Below are positions 56,717 through 64,000 of a stretch of DNA of 64,000 bases, piece after piece. The translations under genes and the position numbers were made by a program. This DNA comes from Isoetes taiwanensis (lineage: Eukaryota; Streptophyta; Lycopodiopsida; Isoetales; Isoetaceae): NCBI GenBank assembly GCA_021234155.1, contig JAJEKV010000021.1:19343881-19407880 (forward strand). Direction: 5' to 3'. The notes beneath the pieces are model-generated. The model saw only the letters and a list, made by a program, of their open reading frames with translations, made no database searches and was not told the DNA's origin. The number at the start of each line of letters is the position of its first letter. The first letter of the stretch is position 1.

Positions 56717-58660
56717 TTAATAGTCATTGCCGAAGTGTTCATCAGAGACTTTGTCATAATCATCCAGGTTAATTTTACTGCGGTCAATTTGATCCTGCTC
56801 TGCTCCAGCTTTGCCCGACGCGTCTCACCTTTCTCGTATGAGTAGCTTCTTCGATGCGCCCCTCCTCGAGATTCACCATCGTGCAAAGTCAAGACTTCCC
56901 GTTGGCATTGGTCAATGGCCTTTGGGTCAAGCCATGGGTACATGACGTTCTCGACCCTATCCAGAATGCCCGCTACGCATTTCATCTTTCCTAACTCATG
57001 CTCGTATGTCACACTGATTCTTCCTACATGAAGGGATGCCCTAGAGAAGGCTCCACCAGAGAAGAAATCCAGTACGATGTTACCTTGAGGGCAGAGCTTA
57101 TCAACAAGGTAGAACGCAGTTGTAGGACCAATCTGTTTATGCACCAGATATTCTCCCTCCATACCCTGCCAACTCCACTTAAACCTGTCTTGCATGAGTT
57201 TTTTAGCCATAACATCACCCTCACTTCCAATGGCTTCCTTAGGAATAGGAGGAATTTGCGGGAGCTTTCTAGGATGGTCGCCAGATAGCCTGAGGTTCAG
57301 GTCTTCGTCAGGCTCTCCCGTCTGTGCCGAAATCCTCGTAGCAAATAGAAGAGCTTGTGGCTCTTTGATTCCTGAACCACCTGTAGCTCCAGTCTCCTCT
57401 TCATAGATTCCTACAAACACTCTTGACCTGGATTCTAGTCTTTCAAACGCACTGGCAAATAGTAAGTTATGCTCCGGCCTGGCGAAACATAGAATCCAGT
57501 ATGTCTCTACATCTGTCATCTGTGAGACGTTATCGAAGAACGCGTTTACAGTCTCACTATTCCAAACTGGAGTAAGCTGCCTTGCATCTAAACATATCAT
57601 GCTGGCAGGTAGAACTGCATGTTCGTTTGGAATCCTCCCGGCAGTGACATGCTCCACAAACCATCTTGGCAGGTCCTTGAAGGATTTTTCGAATGGACCT
57701 GGCCAAGGAGAATGGCATGTTACCATGAACTCCCTCTTTGAGTATTCCTTCCTGTACCCACTTATGGTGGCATACCCCCCAAGCCAGAAGTGCTTTATCT
57801 GAGAAGTGGTCTGTGGCTTTCCGTAGGTCCTCGAATTTCTTGTACTTAGTGCCAATTTGATCTGCAATGAAGTGCAGTATCTCCTTCTTCATGTAAGCAA
57901 GTACTCTTAAGTTCTGTGCCCTCGTCTTGAAGAAATTATCGCCTTTGTAATCTGAGGTGACTTTGACGTATATATCCCCGCTTAAAGCTTCTTCGAGGAC
58001 CTTTCTACAATCATCATAGTCCAAGCCCCTCATGCATCTAAGGTAGTTGTCACTGAAGTAGTCTTTGTCTTTAGCAAAATTGATTACTATAGCTTGACCC
58101 CTGTTGTCCTTAAGTTCTCCCTTCCTCCATTTGTTCCACATCTGGCGGAAGAGTGCATAGACATCATCTGGCATGAAGACAAACCGATTGACATCCTTCG
58201 TGTATTTGCCCCTCAGAATCTTGTCTGCCATTTCAAGGTAGTGCTGCAAGAGAACTGGCGATTTTAGAATTTCAAATGTTGCTATTTACATCTAATGGCG
58301 CAGCTGCGCCATTTACATCTAATGGCACAGCTGCGCTATTTACATCAAATGGCGCAGCTGCGCAATTTCAACTCAAATGGCGCAGCTGCGCCATTTCAAC
58401 TCAAATAGCGCAGCTGCGCCATTTCGATAAATGTATGGGTAAGGAGACGTAAACGTACCTTGTACTGATCACTTCTTGGATCGCCCTTTACTAGCGGGGC
58501 TGGTCTTCGCATTTGCGAAGATGGTGGATCGATCCACATATGGTTCCTTGAAGACAGTCTTTGCTACTATATCATTCACATCCACACTGAGCTGAAGAAG
58601 GTCCGTGTCACCGATCTCTCGAGAAAAGAACTCGTGATATTCTATAGACATAGATCTTGC
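56717..58660 (-). CDS. beta-class amino-methyltransferase-like gene, copy E (frame-broken)
   Basis: The best-preserved family member. An exon at 58458-58651 (from MSIEYHEFFSREIGDTDL) ends GDPRSDQYK at donor AAG|GTACGT. After a 213-bp intron (acceptor TCTCTTGCAG) the frame resumes HYLEMADKILRGKYTK and runs 228 codons to a G6 run at 57773-57778, where one base more or less is needed to pass into the next frame (GYATISGYRKEYSKREF). That frame has the motif-IV position MICLDARQLTP, then YWILCFARPEHNLLFAS, a linker with TRD-like low conservation, and motif I IVLDFFSGGAFSRASLHVGR (57069-57019 region). The order IV then I is that of beta-class N6A/N4C enzymes. The DPPY catalytic tetrad is missing, so SAM binding may persist without methyl transfer. 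A last frame change brings an acidic end, DYDKVSDEHFGNDY, to a stop at 56717. Confidence 0.65.
58245..58457 (-). other. intron of copy E hosting the palindrome array
   Basis: It is bounded by a consensus donor (AAG|GTACGT) and acceptor (CTCTTGCAG|C). The exon ends join in phase 0 (QYK then HYL). About 60% of its length is the five-unit palindrome array, so the intron RNA should form a row of stable hairpins. Confidence 0.7.
58295..58425. repeat. five-unit intronic palindrome array, 27-28-bp period
   Basis: Five 20-22-bp palindromes with core GCGCAGCTGCGC or near variants start at 58295, 58322, 58348, 58376 and 58404. The first (AATGGCGCAGCTGCGCCATT) and the fourth are perfect; the others carry one to three arm differences. 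Spacers are 6-7 bp, ACATCT or CAACTC type. The regular spacing resembles a miniature palindromic array, but there are no variable spacers, so it is not a CRISPR. Confidence 0.95.
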
Positions 58661-59210
58661 TGAAGCTCGGCTCTAGCATCCCTCGTCCCCAACTTTATCG
58701 CACCACGAAGGCGGCTAAAGAAATAACGAATGATTACCATTGATAATATAAAATCTTTTCCGAATCAGGTCAGATTCCGTGGACGACCATTTCAAAGAAC
58801 TCCTTTGTATGGGATCAAAGGGCACTACATCTATTTGGAGTGAATACAGGGTGTGGATCCTCGGCAAATGATTTTGCGAGCCTCTAACATGCTGGGGTTA
58901 ATAACCCCGGGCGGTCATATTAGGTGGGGCCTCTTCTAGATCCCGGATAGATATTCTTACGGTGTATGTGACTCAAGGGGAACATGTGGCCGTGCTTTTG
59001 TATTTTCTTTAGTGTTTCCTACGCCATTTCTTCTTCTTGTCCACGGTCCATCTTTAGTTCCTCGGGCACTTGAAGATCGCAATCTTTGTAATTTCCTGGC
59101 CCTTATTTGTGCTTTGATTTCTTGCTTTCTCTTTGCTGGAGTGCTATCTGCTGTCGATGCTACATTTCTTATGTGCTTTGTAGCCTCCTTATTGTCACTA
59201 ATAGTGCGGT
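58661..59210. other. no feature seen
   Basis: Should contain the 5' part of copy E if the gene is longer. I see only short minus-strand runs, such as LRGAIKLGTRDARAELQQ near 58670-58720, without motif. The T-rich + frames at 59012-59310 are uninformative. Confidence 0.3.
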
Positions 59211-60912
59211 TGTGACGTTCCGGCCGATGCTATACGCTCCCGGGACATATATTTATGCGCCATCGCCACGTGCGACCGCCACCCGACCGGGACGTGTGCG
59301 CCAGCGCTAGCCAAGTGGGTAGCCCCTAGGGGGCAACTTGCTAAGAATGTGCATTAGTATTAATGTGCACATTTCCCAATGTACACATTAATGTGGGCAC
59401 ACATTTCCATGTGGCCACTTGATGCCAAGTGGGCCATACCCATAGGTGCAATTAATGTGCACATTTTCCAATGTACACATTCATTAATGTGCACACATTT
59501 CCATGTGAGCACATTTGGGTGCACACATTTCCATGTGGGCACATTTGGCCACCTAGCCCTTAAAGGCAAGTGGGCCCATTTCCAATTATCCCACATGCCA
59601 AAAGGGGATAATTGGAAACCCTAGCCAACCCCCTTGTCTATATAGGGTAGGAAACCCTAACTAGCCCAATTTTCGATTTTAGGGCTTTAGAACTCTATTT
59701 TAGCTGCCTCAACAGCCAAAACCGCATCCCAGACTCTGCCTGGGAGAATTGCATCCTTAGTTCCTCTAGATTCGAGCGTTTCAGCAGGATGGTCGAGCTC
59801 AGGTCAGGAGGAGCCCCTCAAGGATCAGGTATTTGGCCAATTAGATAGTCTAAACCTTATTTTAGTCCTAAGATCAGTAGGTTTAGCCTCTTAGATTACC
59901 CATAGCAGCCCTCTAGAACTCTAGATAGCAGATCCTAACTAAAGAACCTAACTCTATGTTGTAGATTAGATCTAGTTCTTTAGTTCTCACGGAAGTATAT
60001 GGATGATGCATCTCTATGAACTCCTTGTATTGGGAAGGGGGTAGAGACCCAAAGCTTTGTAGTTGATGCTCCTAGAGTAGCCTCTCTAGCACACCGTAGA
60101 TTAGGCCCGTGCACAAGAGCCCACAGGGATGTGGGTGAAGGGGCCAGACCGGGCTGAGAAGGAGGTTCATGTCCGACTCATGAACGGTTCCTCCGGTGTG
60201 TAAGGCCTACCGGGAACCATTGTGGCTAGGTCCAATGGCTTGCCACCGCAAGGCGGGCAAGGCATGGGCTCGACACCCGTGGGGTGGTGTTCACCTTCCA
60301 TTGGGTTCGGCCGAACACGCAAAGTGGCCCTCTAGCCACCTTGAGTCAAGATGTAGATCTCTCGGAGGGAGTGATCCCTACCGCCCCATCGGGCGGGAAG
60401 ATGAGCCCGTGAGTAGCCCTCTTGGCTATGCATCCCGGCGGGCTACGCCAGTCCCGACACTTTTCAGACCACTCGCAAAGTGTGCAATGGGAGGGGCGGA
60501 TGGAGTGGACAACCCTAAGCCATGCTCATATGCCAGCCAAATCCATTGTTATGAATTCTCGCTGCCCCGCAATGAACTCGGAGACCCAAGCCGCCGGGCC
60601 ATCCCCTTGAGTCCGAGCCTTGGGTAGGATTCCCTATGTGATGTGCCGATCTTTGTCTATGCAGATATGTGGAGGACCATCCTTCGTGATGGTCATATGA
60701 TGTTGATGTACAAAGCACGACATGTATGTTTTACGCCCGCAGCCTAGGTAGGCCCCGAGGGAGACGGTGCAATGACCCTTCCACTCTTCCCCACCGGAAC
60801 CCGCCCCCGTTGCGGTGTCATGTGGAGGGCCCCGTGATAGCATGGAGTCGGGTATGGGGATGAACTCTGTTTGTATACGGTGAGGCACCGTATCACAGTA
60901 GGGGACGCCACA
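59211..60912 (+). mobile_element. probable 5' LTR of a gypsy-type retrotransposon
   Basis: It begins TGTGACGTTCC and ends GGGGACGCCACA, imperfect inverted termini of the TGTGACGTCCC/GGGGACGTCACA kind common in plant LTR elements. Inside is a TATA box (CTATATAGGG, about 59639) and, beyond it, a long transcribed-looking part without ORFs. Two bases after the end is TGGTATCGAGC, a primer-binding-like site. No second LTR is in the window, so the call rests on ends, TATA and PBS. If right, the internal region of the element starts at 60913 and would include the hairpin modules and the histone-like gene. Confidence 0.55.
59341..59572. repeat. GTGCACACATTTCC tandem repeats in LTR U3
   Basis: Units of 20-25 bp with AATGTGCACA, CACATTTCCATGTG and AATGTACACATTAATG recur about eight times. 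They also form many short inverted repeats because TGTACA and TGTGCACA are self-complementary. The position just upstream of the TATA box suits an enhancer-like U3 repeat. Confidence 0.75.
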
Positions 60913-60914
60913 AA

Positions 60915-60930
60915 TGGTATCGAGCTATGT
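60915..60930 (+). other. primer-binding-like site (initiator tRNA-Met type)
   Basis: TGGTATCGAGCTATG differs from the usual plant TGGTATCAGAGC by one missing A. It lies two bases after the proposed LTR end, the usual distance. Confidence 0.55.
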
Positions 60931-61117
60931 TCTTGGAGACCAAGAGCAAAGCACCGCCATGTTCCCAAAGTAGCACTAACTTGATAGGATCCTCAAACCT
61001 CGAAAAATGAGGAAAATTTTTTCTCATTTTTTGTAGTTTATGCTAAGCTAGTAACAGTTAAAATGAATAAAAAAAAAAAAGACTAAAATTGATGAGCCAA
61101 CATCCAAAAAGTAGGGT

Positions 61118-61183
61118 GGTCTCACACGTCGCGCCAGATGCATTTCTACATTCTAGAAATCGGCCGGGCTTAACGCTTGAGAC
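61118..61183. repeat. hairpin module 1 of 4
   Basis: GGTCTCACACGTCGCGCCAG begins and CTTGAGAC ends a ~66-bp unit. Its inner hairpin is ATTTCTACATTCTAGAAAT (7-bp arms) and its outer arms are GTCTCA.C/GTGAGAC (decayed on the right). The right half carries CGGCCGGGCTTAACG. Confidence 0.8.
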
Positions 61184-61303
61184 ATTCGCCTTTGACACCA
61201 AAAAGTTGTAAATTACAAGAAAAATACCTTGATAATTCTAAATTTAAGCTAAGAATTAGTAGATTTAGCATGTTACATGTTAATTTAATAGTGGGCCCCA
61301 CCA

Positions 61304-61370
61304 TGTCTCACACGTCCGCGGCCAGACAGGTTTCTAGATTCTAGGAATCGGCCGGGGCAACGGTGAGACC
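61304..61370. repeat. hairpin module 2 of 4
   Basis: TGTCTCACACGTCCGCGGCC through TTTCTAGATTCTAGGAATC to CGGTGAGACC. Outer arms GTCTCAC/GTGAGAC are intact. It ends 78 bp upstream of the TATA box at 61448. Confidence 0.85.
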
Positions 61371-61447
61371 TTGCTTAATTAGGGTGTTTTAGGTGCTCTA
61401 GACAACAACAAAAAAAGGTAGTTTAAAAGTTGACCTAAAATTGGCCC

Positions 61448-61455
61448 TATAAATA
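61448..61455 (+). promoter_or_regulatory. TATA box of the H3-like gene
   Basis: TATAAATA in CCCTATAAATAGAACC, about 106 bp upstream of the ATG at 61554, with a C/T-rich leader after it. The leader words GGCGATTTTC and GGCGCTTAGTCTCCATC resemble those of the second gene's leader (63508-63540). Confidence 0.6.
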
Positions 61456-61553
61456 GAACCGCACCCCTCCCATTTTTCCCGTTTCTTCCCTAGAACTTCG
61501 CCGGATCGCCAAGGCGATTTTCGGGCGCTTAGTCTCCATCGACAAACCGTAAG

Positions 61554-62871
61554 ATGATGGCCCGCACGGGCGACGCTTTAAGGAAGCCTCAGGAAGCGGA
61601 TCCTCCCGCCGGTGGCTCCGGCCTCTTTTTCACCGGATTCTTCGGCAACGCCTTCTCCACGGCGACGAATCTTCGTCAAGTGAGGAAGCAGGGTCGGACC
61701 GGAGCGACCACACGGAAATCTTGGAGGACGACCGCCGACGCCATGGAAGAGATCCTCGATTTAAATTGCACGGCGGGGAGGCGTAGAAACGGCAGCAAAG
61801 CCAGGAGCAACACCAGGGGGACGCCAACCCACAGGAGGAGCAGAGGGAACAGGCGGACCCATCAACAGCCCAAGAACAACCCCAGGCTGAGATCCACCTG
61901 CAGGAGGAGCAGGGAAGAGAAGAGCAGCAGCCGCCGGAACTCACCCCGGAAGAAGAGGCAGACCTCGCACGCTTCGTCCACAAATACGAAGCCAAGCAGC
62001 GCCGCCGGGAGCAGAGGACAAAGAGTCGGGAAGACGACCCGACTACAGCCAGCGCACCCAAGAAGAGGAGGGCCAAAGCCGTAAAGGCAGGCAAGAGGAA
62101 GCTGGTAAAGGTCGGGAAGCGAGCCGAAGGGCCTGTCATCAACGAGCCATCGGGAGGGGAGACCCCGCCCACCACCGACGACTCGGATGGAGACTACGTG
62201 CCGGGCGCAGACGGGGCAAGCTCTTCAAAGCCCCCGGTCGTAGAGGAAGAGGTCCCAGAGCAGACGGCCCAAGAACAGGAGGAGGCCGGGCAGTTGGCGA
62301 AGCCCCCACCATTTCCGACGTGGGATAGGGTCAAGACCCCACGGCCGCAACGGGAAGCATATGTGATAGACCCCCTAAAGGTCTATCAGAAGAGGATCAG
62401 GGAGCACAACGCGTATATGGCAAAGTGGGAGGCCTACAATGCCTATTACCAGGAGCACCGGGTGAGAACGATTGAAGGCGGACACCCGACGAAGAGCCAG
62501 GCGCTGAAGCCCCCTCCACCAAAGCCCAAGCCTCCCCGAGCACCAGGGAAGAAGCGGAACAAGAAGAAGAAGCTGGAAGACAGGGCACTCAAGGAGATCC
62601 GCCACTTTCAGAAGAGTTACGGACTCCTGATTCCCCGGGCGCCGTTCCAGCCGCCTTTGGTCCGCTGGGTCATCCAAGAATACAACACGTATACGCGCTG
62701 CGGACCGATGAGATTCGTTGTGTTTACAAGAGGCGGCCAAGCGCATATAGTAAAACATTTTGAAGATTCAACGGCCCGCGATAAAGGCACGCCAAGAGGG
62801 TTACCCTCATGAGGCAGGATATGTATCTTGCCGTGCACATCAAGGGAGAACGCCTTGAACCTTGTAAATAA
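61554..62871 (+). CDS. histone H3-like protein with very long charged N-terminal tail (frame-broken)
   Basis: The C-terminal ~95 residues are a histone H3 fold. ALKEIRHFQKSYGLLIP with APFQPPLVRWVIQEY (62585-62680) matches ALREIRRYQKS and the PFQRLVREIAQDF helix of H3. LQEAA (62724-62738, another frame) followed by AHIVKHFED matches the alpha-2 helix. HAKRVTLMRQDMYLAVHIKG (62788 on, third frame) matches the [20 protein letters not shown] end; stop at 62871. VTLMRxD and a longer loop 1 are closer to CENH3 than to canonical H3. Ahead of it the frame is open from 61787, about 265 residues rich in E, Q, K, P, with TDDSDGDYVPGADG and a basic KKRNKKKK just before the fold. Normal H3 tails are about 40 residues. 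Start chosen at 61554, the first ATG after the TATA box; a frame change near 61620-61660 and a TAG at 61784 break the 5' part. It may be a pseudogene or suffer consensus errors. Confidence 0.75.
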
Positions 62872-63002
62872 CCGAAAAAATTTTGTTAATATAAAGAAAA
62901 TTTTGTGTAAATAAAGTGTCAAACCTTGTTTAAATAGGTCAAGATATCCATCCCTAGCCTTCGCTTTTAACTAAATTGGAGTTTTGAGCAAAATTGAGAT
63001 GA

Positions 63003-63072
63003 TGTCTCACACGCCGCCGCCAGACAGATTTCTACATTTTAGAAATCGGGCCGGGCGCAACGCGGTGAGACC
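63003..63072. repeat. hairpin module 3 of 4
   Basis: TGTCTCACACGCCGCCGCCA, inner hairpin GATTTCTACATTTTAGAAATC (7-bp arms), then GGGCCGGGCGCAACGCGGTG and AGACC. Outer arms GTCTCAC/GTGAGAC plus CGC/GCG make this the best-paired copy. It starts 131 bp after the H3-like stop. Confidence 0.85.
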
Positions 63073-63202
63073 ATGCCCAAAAATGCCCAAAACAGCTCCA
63101 AATCGACCAAGTAAGGGGTCAATTCTGCCTAACTCGATGAGTTTAGTGGAATTACAGCCTTAGATCACCTAAATTGAGTAATCCTAGCCCAATTAGGACC
63201 TA

Positions 63203-63268
63203 TGTCTCATACGTCGCGCGCCAGACGATTTCTACATTTTAGAAATCGGCCGGGCTTAACGTGAGACC
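63203..63268. repeat. hairpin module 4 of 4
   Basis: TGTCTCATACGTCGCGCGCC, the same inner hairpin as module 3, then CGGCCGGGCTTAACGTGAGA and CC. It lies 179 bp upstream of the TATA box at 63447. Confidence 0.85.
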
Positions 63269-63446
63269 CCGCATTCATTTCATCACCAAATGATCCCCAA
63301 ATTGCACAATAGGTTCAGTAGCTCTCCTTAGCATGCTCAAACCCTAGAAATATACGTCAAACTTGCAATTGCATCACTTAATAGGTTAGAATTGCCTAAT
63401 CTCAGTAAATTCTAAGTCATCCAAAAATTAGGGTTTTCCCCCTTTC

Positions 63447-63454
63447 TATAAATA
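63447..63454 (+). promoter_or_regulatory. TATA box of the second gene
   Basis: TATAAATA in TTTCTATAAATAAGTCC, about 122 bp upstream of the ATG at 63569. The arrangement of two hairpin modules, TATA box and C/T-rich leader copies that of the H3-like gene. Confidence 0.6.
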
Positions 63455-63568
63455 AGTCCCCCATTTCTTAGTTGGCACCCTGCAAATTTGCTCCCCACTG
63501 CTTAGGCGATCTTTCAGCTCCCTGAGGCGCTTCTGCATCCGTTTGATACTCCCTCCTTTGATAGATCA

Positions 63569-64000
63569 ATGGCTACTGCTGATTTTGGGCGATGGTACAG
63601 CGCCAGTGCCCATGCACTGAGGCAGATGTCAACGACATCTTCCAAGTCTTTGTGAAAGAAATTGACATCCAAGCTACGTTAAATGCAACCCCAAAGATAT
63701 AGGCATGTGTGCTAGCAGAATTTCAAAGCTAGGGTAGGACCCTCCCTTGTTCAAGTTCCCCCTTGCATAGGATACTTTGTTCCCCGACCATCCCTTCAAG
63801 CAGCCTTGGGCGATGTCCCCAACATCGCCAAGTACTTGACTAACAAGGCGCAGAGATTATTCGATTACATGGTCCCCGACAGCCAACAGACCAAGTACTT
63901 TCTTACACCGCCTTTAGCCATCTTCTTATCCCCCGCCGAACCCCGATGGGGGCAACCTCTATCCCTCCGATGGAGGTAGACCCCATACAAAGCAAGAGGA
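63569..64000 (+). CDS. unidentified gene, possibly histone-fold (partial)
   Basis: The ATG at 63569 opens MATADFGRWYSASAHALRQ. A neighbouring frame carries DVNDIFQVFVKEIDIQATLN with ATPKI and ACVLAEF (63630-63733). Further on, LGDVPNIAKYLTNKAQRLFD, YMVPDSQQTKYFLTPPLAIF and LSPAE run to the end (63805-63935). The first run loosely recalls the alpha-1/loop-1 part of H2B (VLKQVHPDTGISSKAM), the last loosely recalls its loop-2/alpha-3 (TSREIQTAVRLVLPGEL). The order would be right, but identities are few and I would not name it H2B. The same promoter design as the H3-like gene is the main reason to suspect a histone partner. Truncated by the window end. Confidence 0.3.

Noticed and set aside
58295-58425. 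CRISPR array
   Set aside because: The repeats are palindromic and regular, but spacers are only 6-7 bp and nearly identical, the array sits in a spliced intron of a plant-type genome, and no cas gene is present.
60196-60627. 143-codon + frame inside the proposed LTR
   Set aside because: It is GC-rich, has no domain, and lies in the part of the LTR downstream of the TATA box, where no protein is expected. Frames on the opposite strand are equally open.
61630-62758. Long minus-strand frames opposite the histone-like gene
   Set aside because: They are antisense shadows of a GC-rich coding strand. The + strand has the H3 motifs, the TATA box and an open tail.
63630-63935. Naming the second gene H2B or H2A
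   Set aside because: Loose matches can be drawn to either histone depending on gap placement, with few identities. Kept as an unnamed possible histone fold.

Overview
The window looks like nuclear DNA of a land plant with a large, repeat-laden genome. The evidence is the 3' end of a COP1-type gene with plant-like GT-AG introns, an ABCC-transporter exon, a Ty1/copia remnant with a 3' LTR, a probable gypsy-type 5' LTR followed by an initiator-Met-tRNA-type primer site, a foldback MITE, and long gene-poor AT-rich stretches. I cannot fix the species; a non-seed plant or a large-genome seed plant would both fit. Almost every recognisable coding stretch carries single-base frame changes, often in homopolymer runs (COP1 last exon, the methyltransferase-like gene at 56.7-58.7 kb, the histone-like gene at 61.6-62.9 kb). 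This is either decay or uncorrected assembly error, and all CDS calls are made with that caveat.

Layout. 0-6.2 kb: no recognisable gene, with a strongly T-skewed stretch at 2.2-4.8 kb. 6.2-7.2 kb (+): a beta-class DNA amino-methyltransferase-like gene (copy A). 7.2-11.7 kb: AT-rich, mostly empty. 12.1-13.7 kb (-): copia RT/RNase H remnant with polypurine tract and 3' LTR. 13.8-17 kb (-): exons of an unidentified spliced gene with coiled-coil segments. 18.6-21.1 kb (-): degraded unknown coding sequence. 21.6-25.7 kb: palindrome-bearing repeats and gene copy B (+). 25.7-26.8 kb: dispersed repeat and a TATA-like site. 26.9-28.4 kb: a 1.55-kb polypyrimidine tract. 28.6-35.2 kb: a purine-rich region built of serial short tandem duplications. 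35-40.8 kb: repeats and tRNA-related fragments. 40.9-43.5 kb (-): unidentified coiled-coil gene. 45.65-46.0 kb (+): COP1 3' end. 47.0-49.0 kb (+): copy C. 49.55-50.11 kb: foldback MITE. 50.3 and 51.9 kb (+): isolated exons, the second ABCC-like. 52.6-54.9 kb (+): possible copy D. 55.2-55.5 kb (-): basic/acidic unknown ORF. 56.7-58.7 kb (-): copy E, the best-preserved family member. 59.2-60.9 kb: LTR. 61.1-64.0 kb: two promoter-like regions, each with two copies of a ~66-bp hairpin, driving a histone-H3-like gene with a very long charged tail and a second gene that may also carry a histone fold.

Two systems deserve attention. First, a dispersed family of methyltransferase-like genes in which the SAM-binding motif survives (DFFSGGA in copies C and E) while the catalytic DPPY-type motif is present only in copy A (DIPYG) and replaced by LDA-type sequence in C and E. 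The predicted introns and flanks of this family carry GC-centred perfect or near-perfect palindromes: AAATTGGGC..GCCCAATTT around B, C and D, and a five-unit, 27-28-bp-period array of AATGGCGCAG/CTGCGCCATT in an intron of E. Second, the 61-64 kb block: a long-tailed H3-like histone next to another small gene, with shared hairpin promoter modules, directly downstream of an LTR and primer-binding-like site. Both readings are my inference from motifs in the sequence; neither has been tested by database search.
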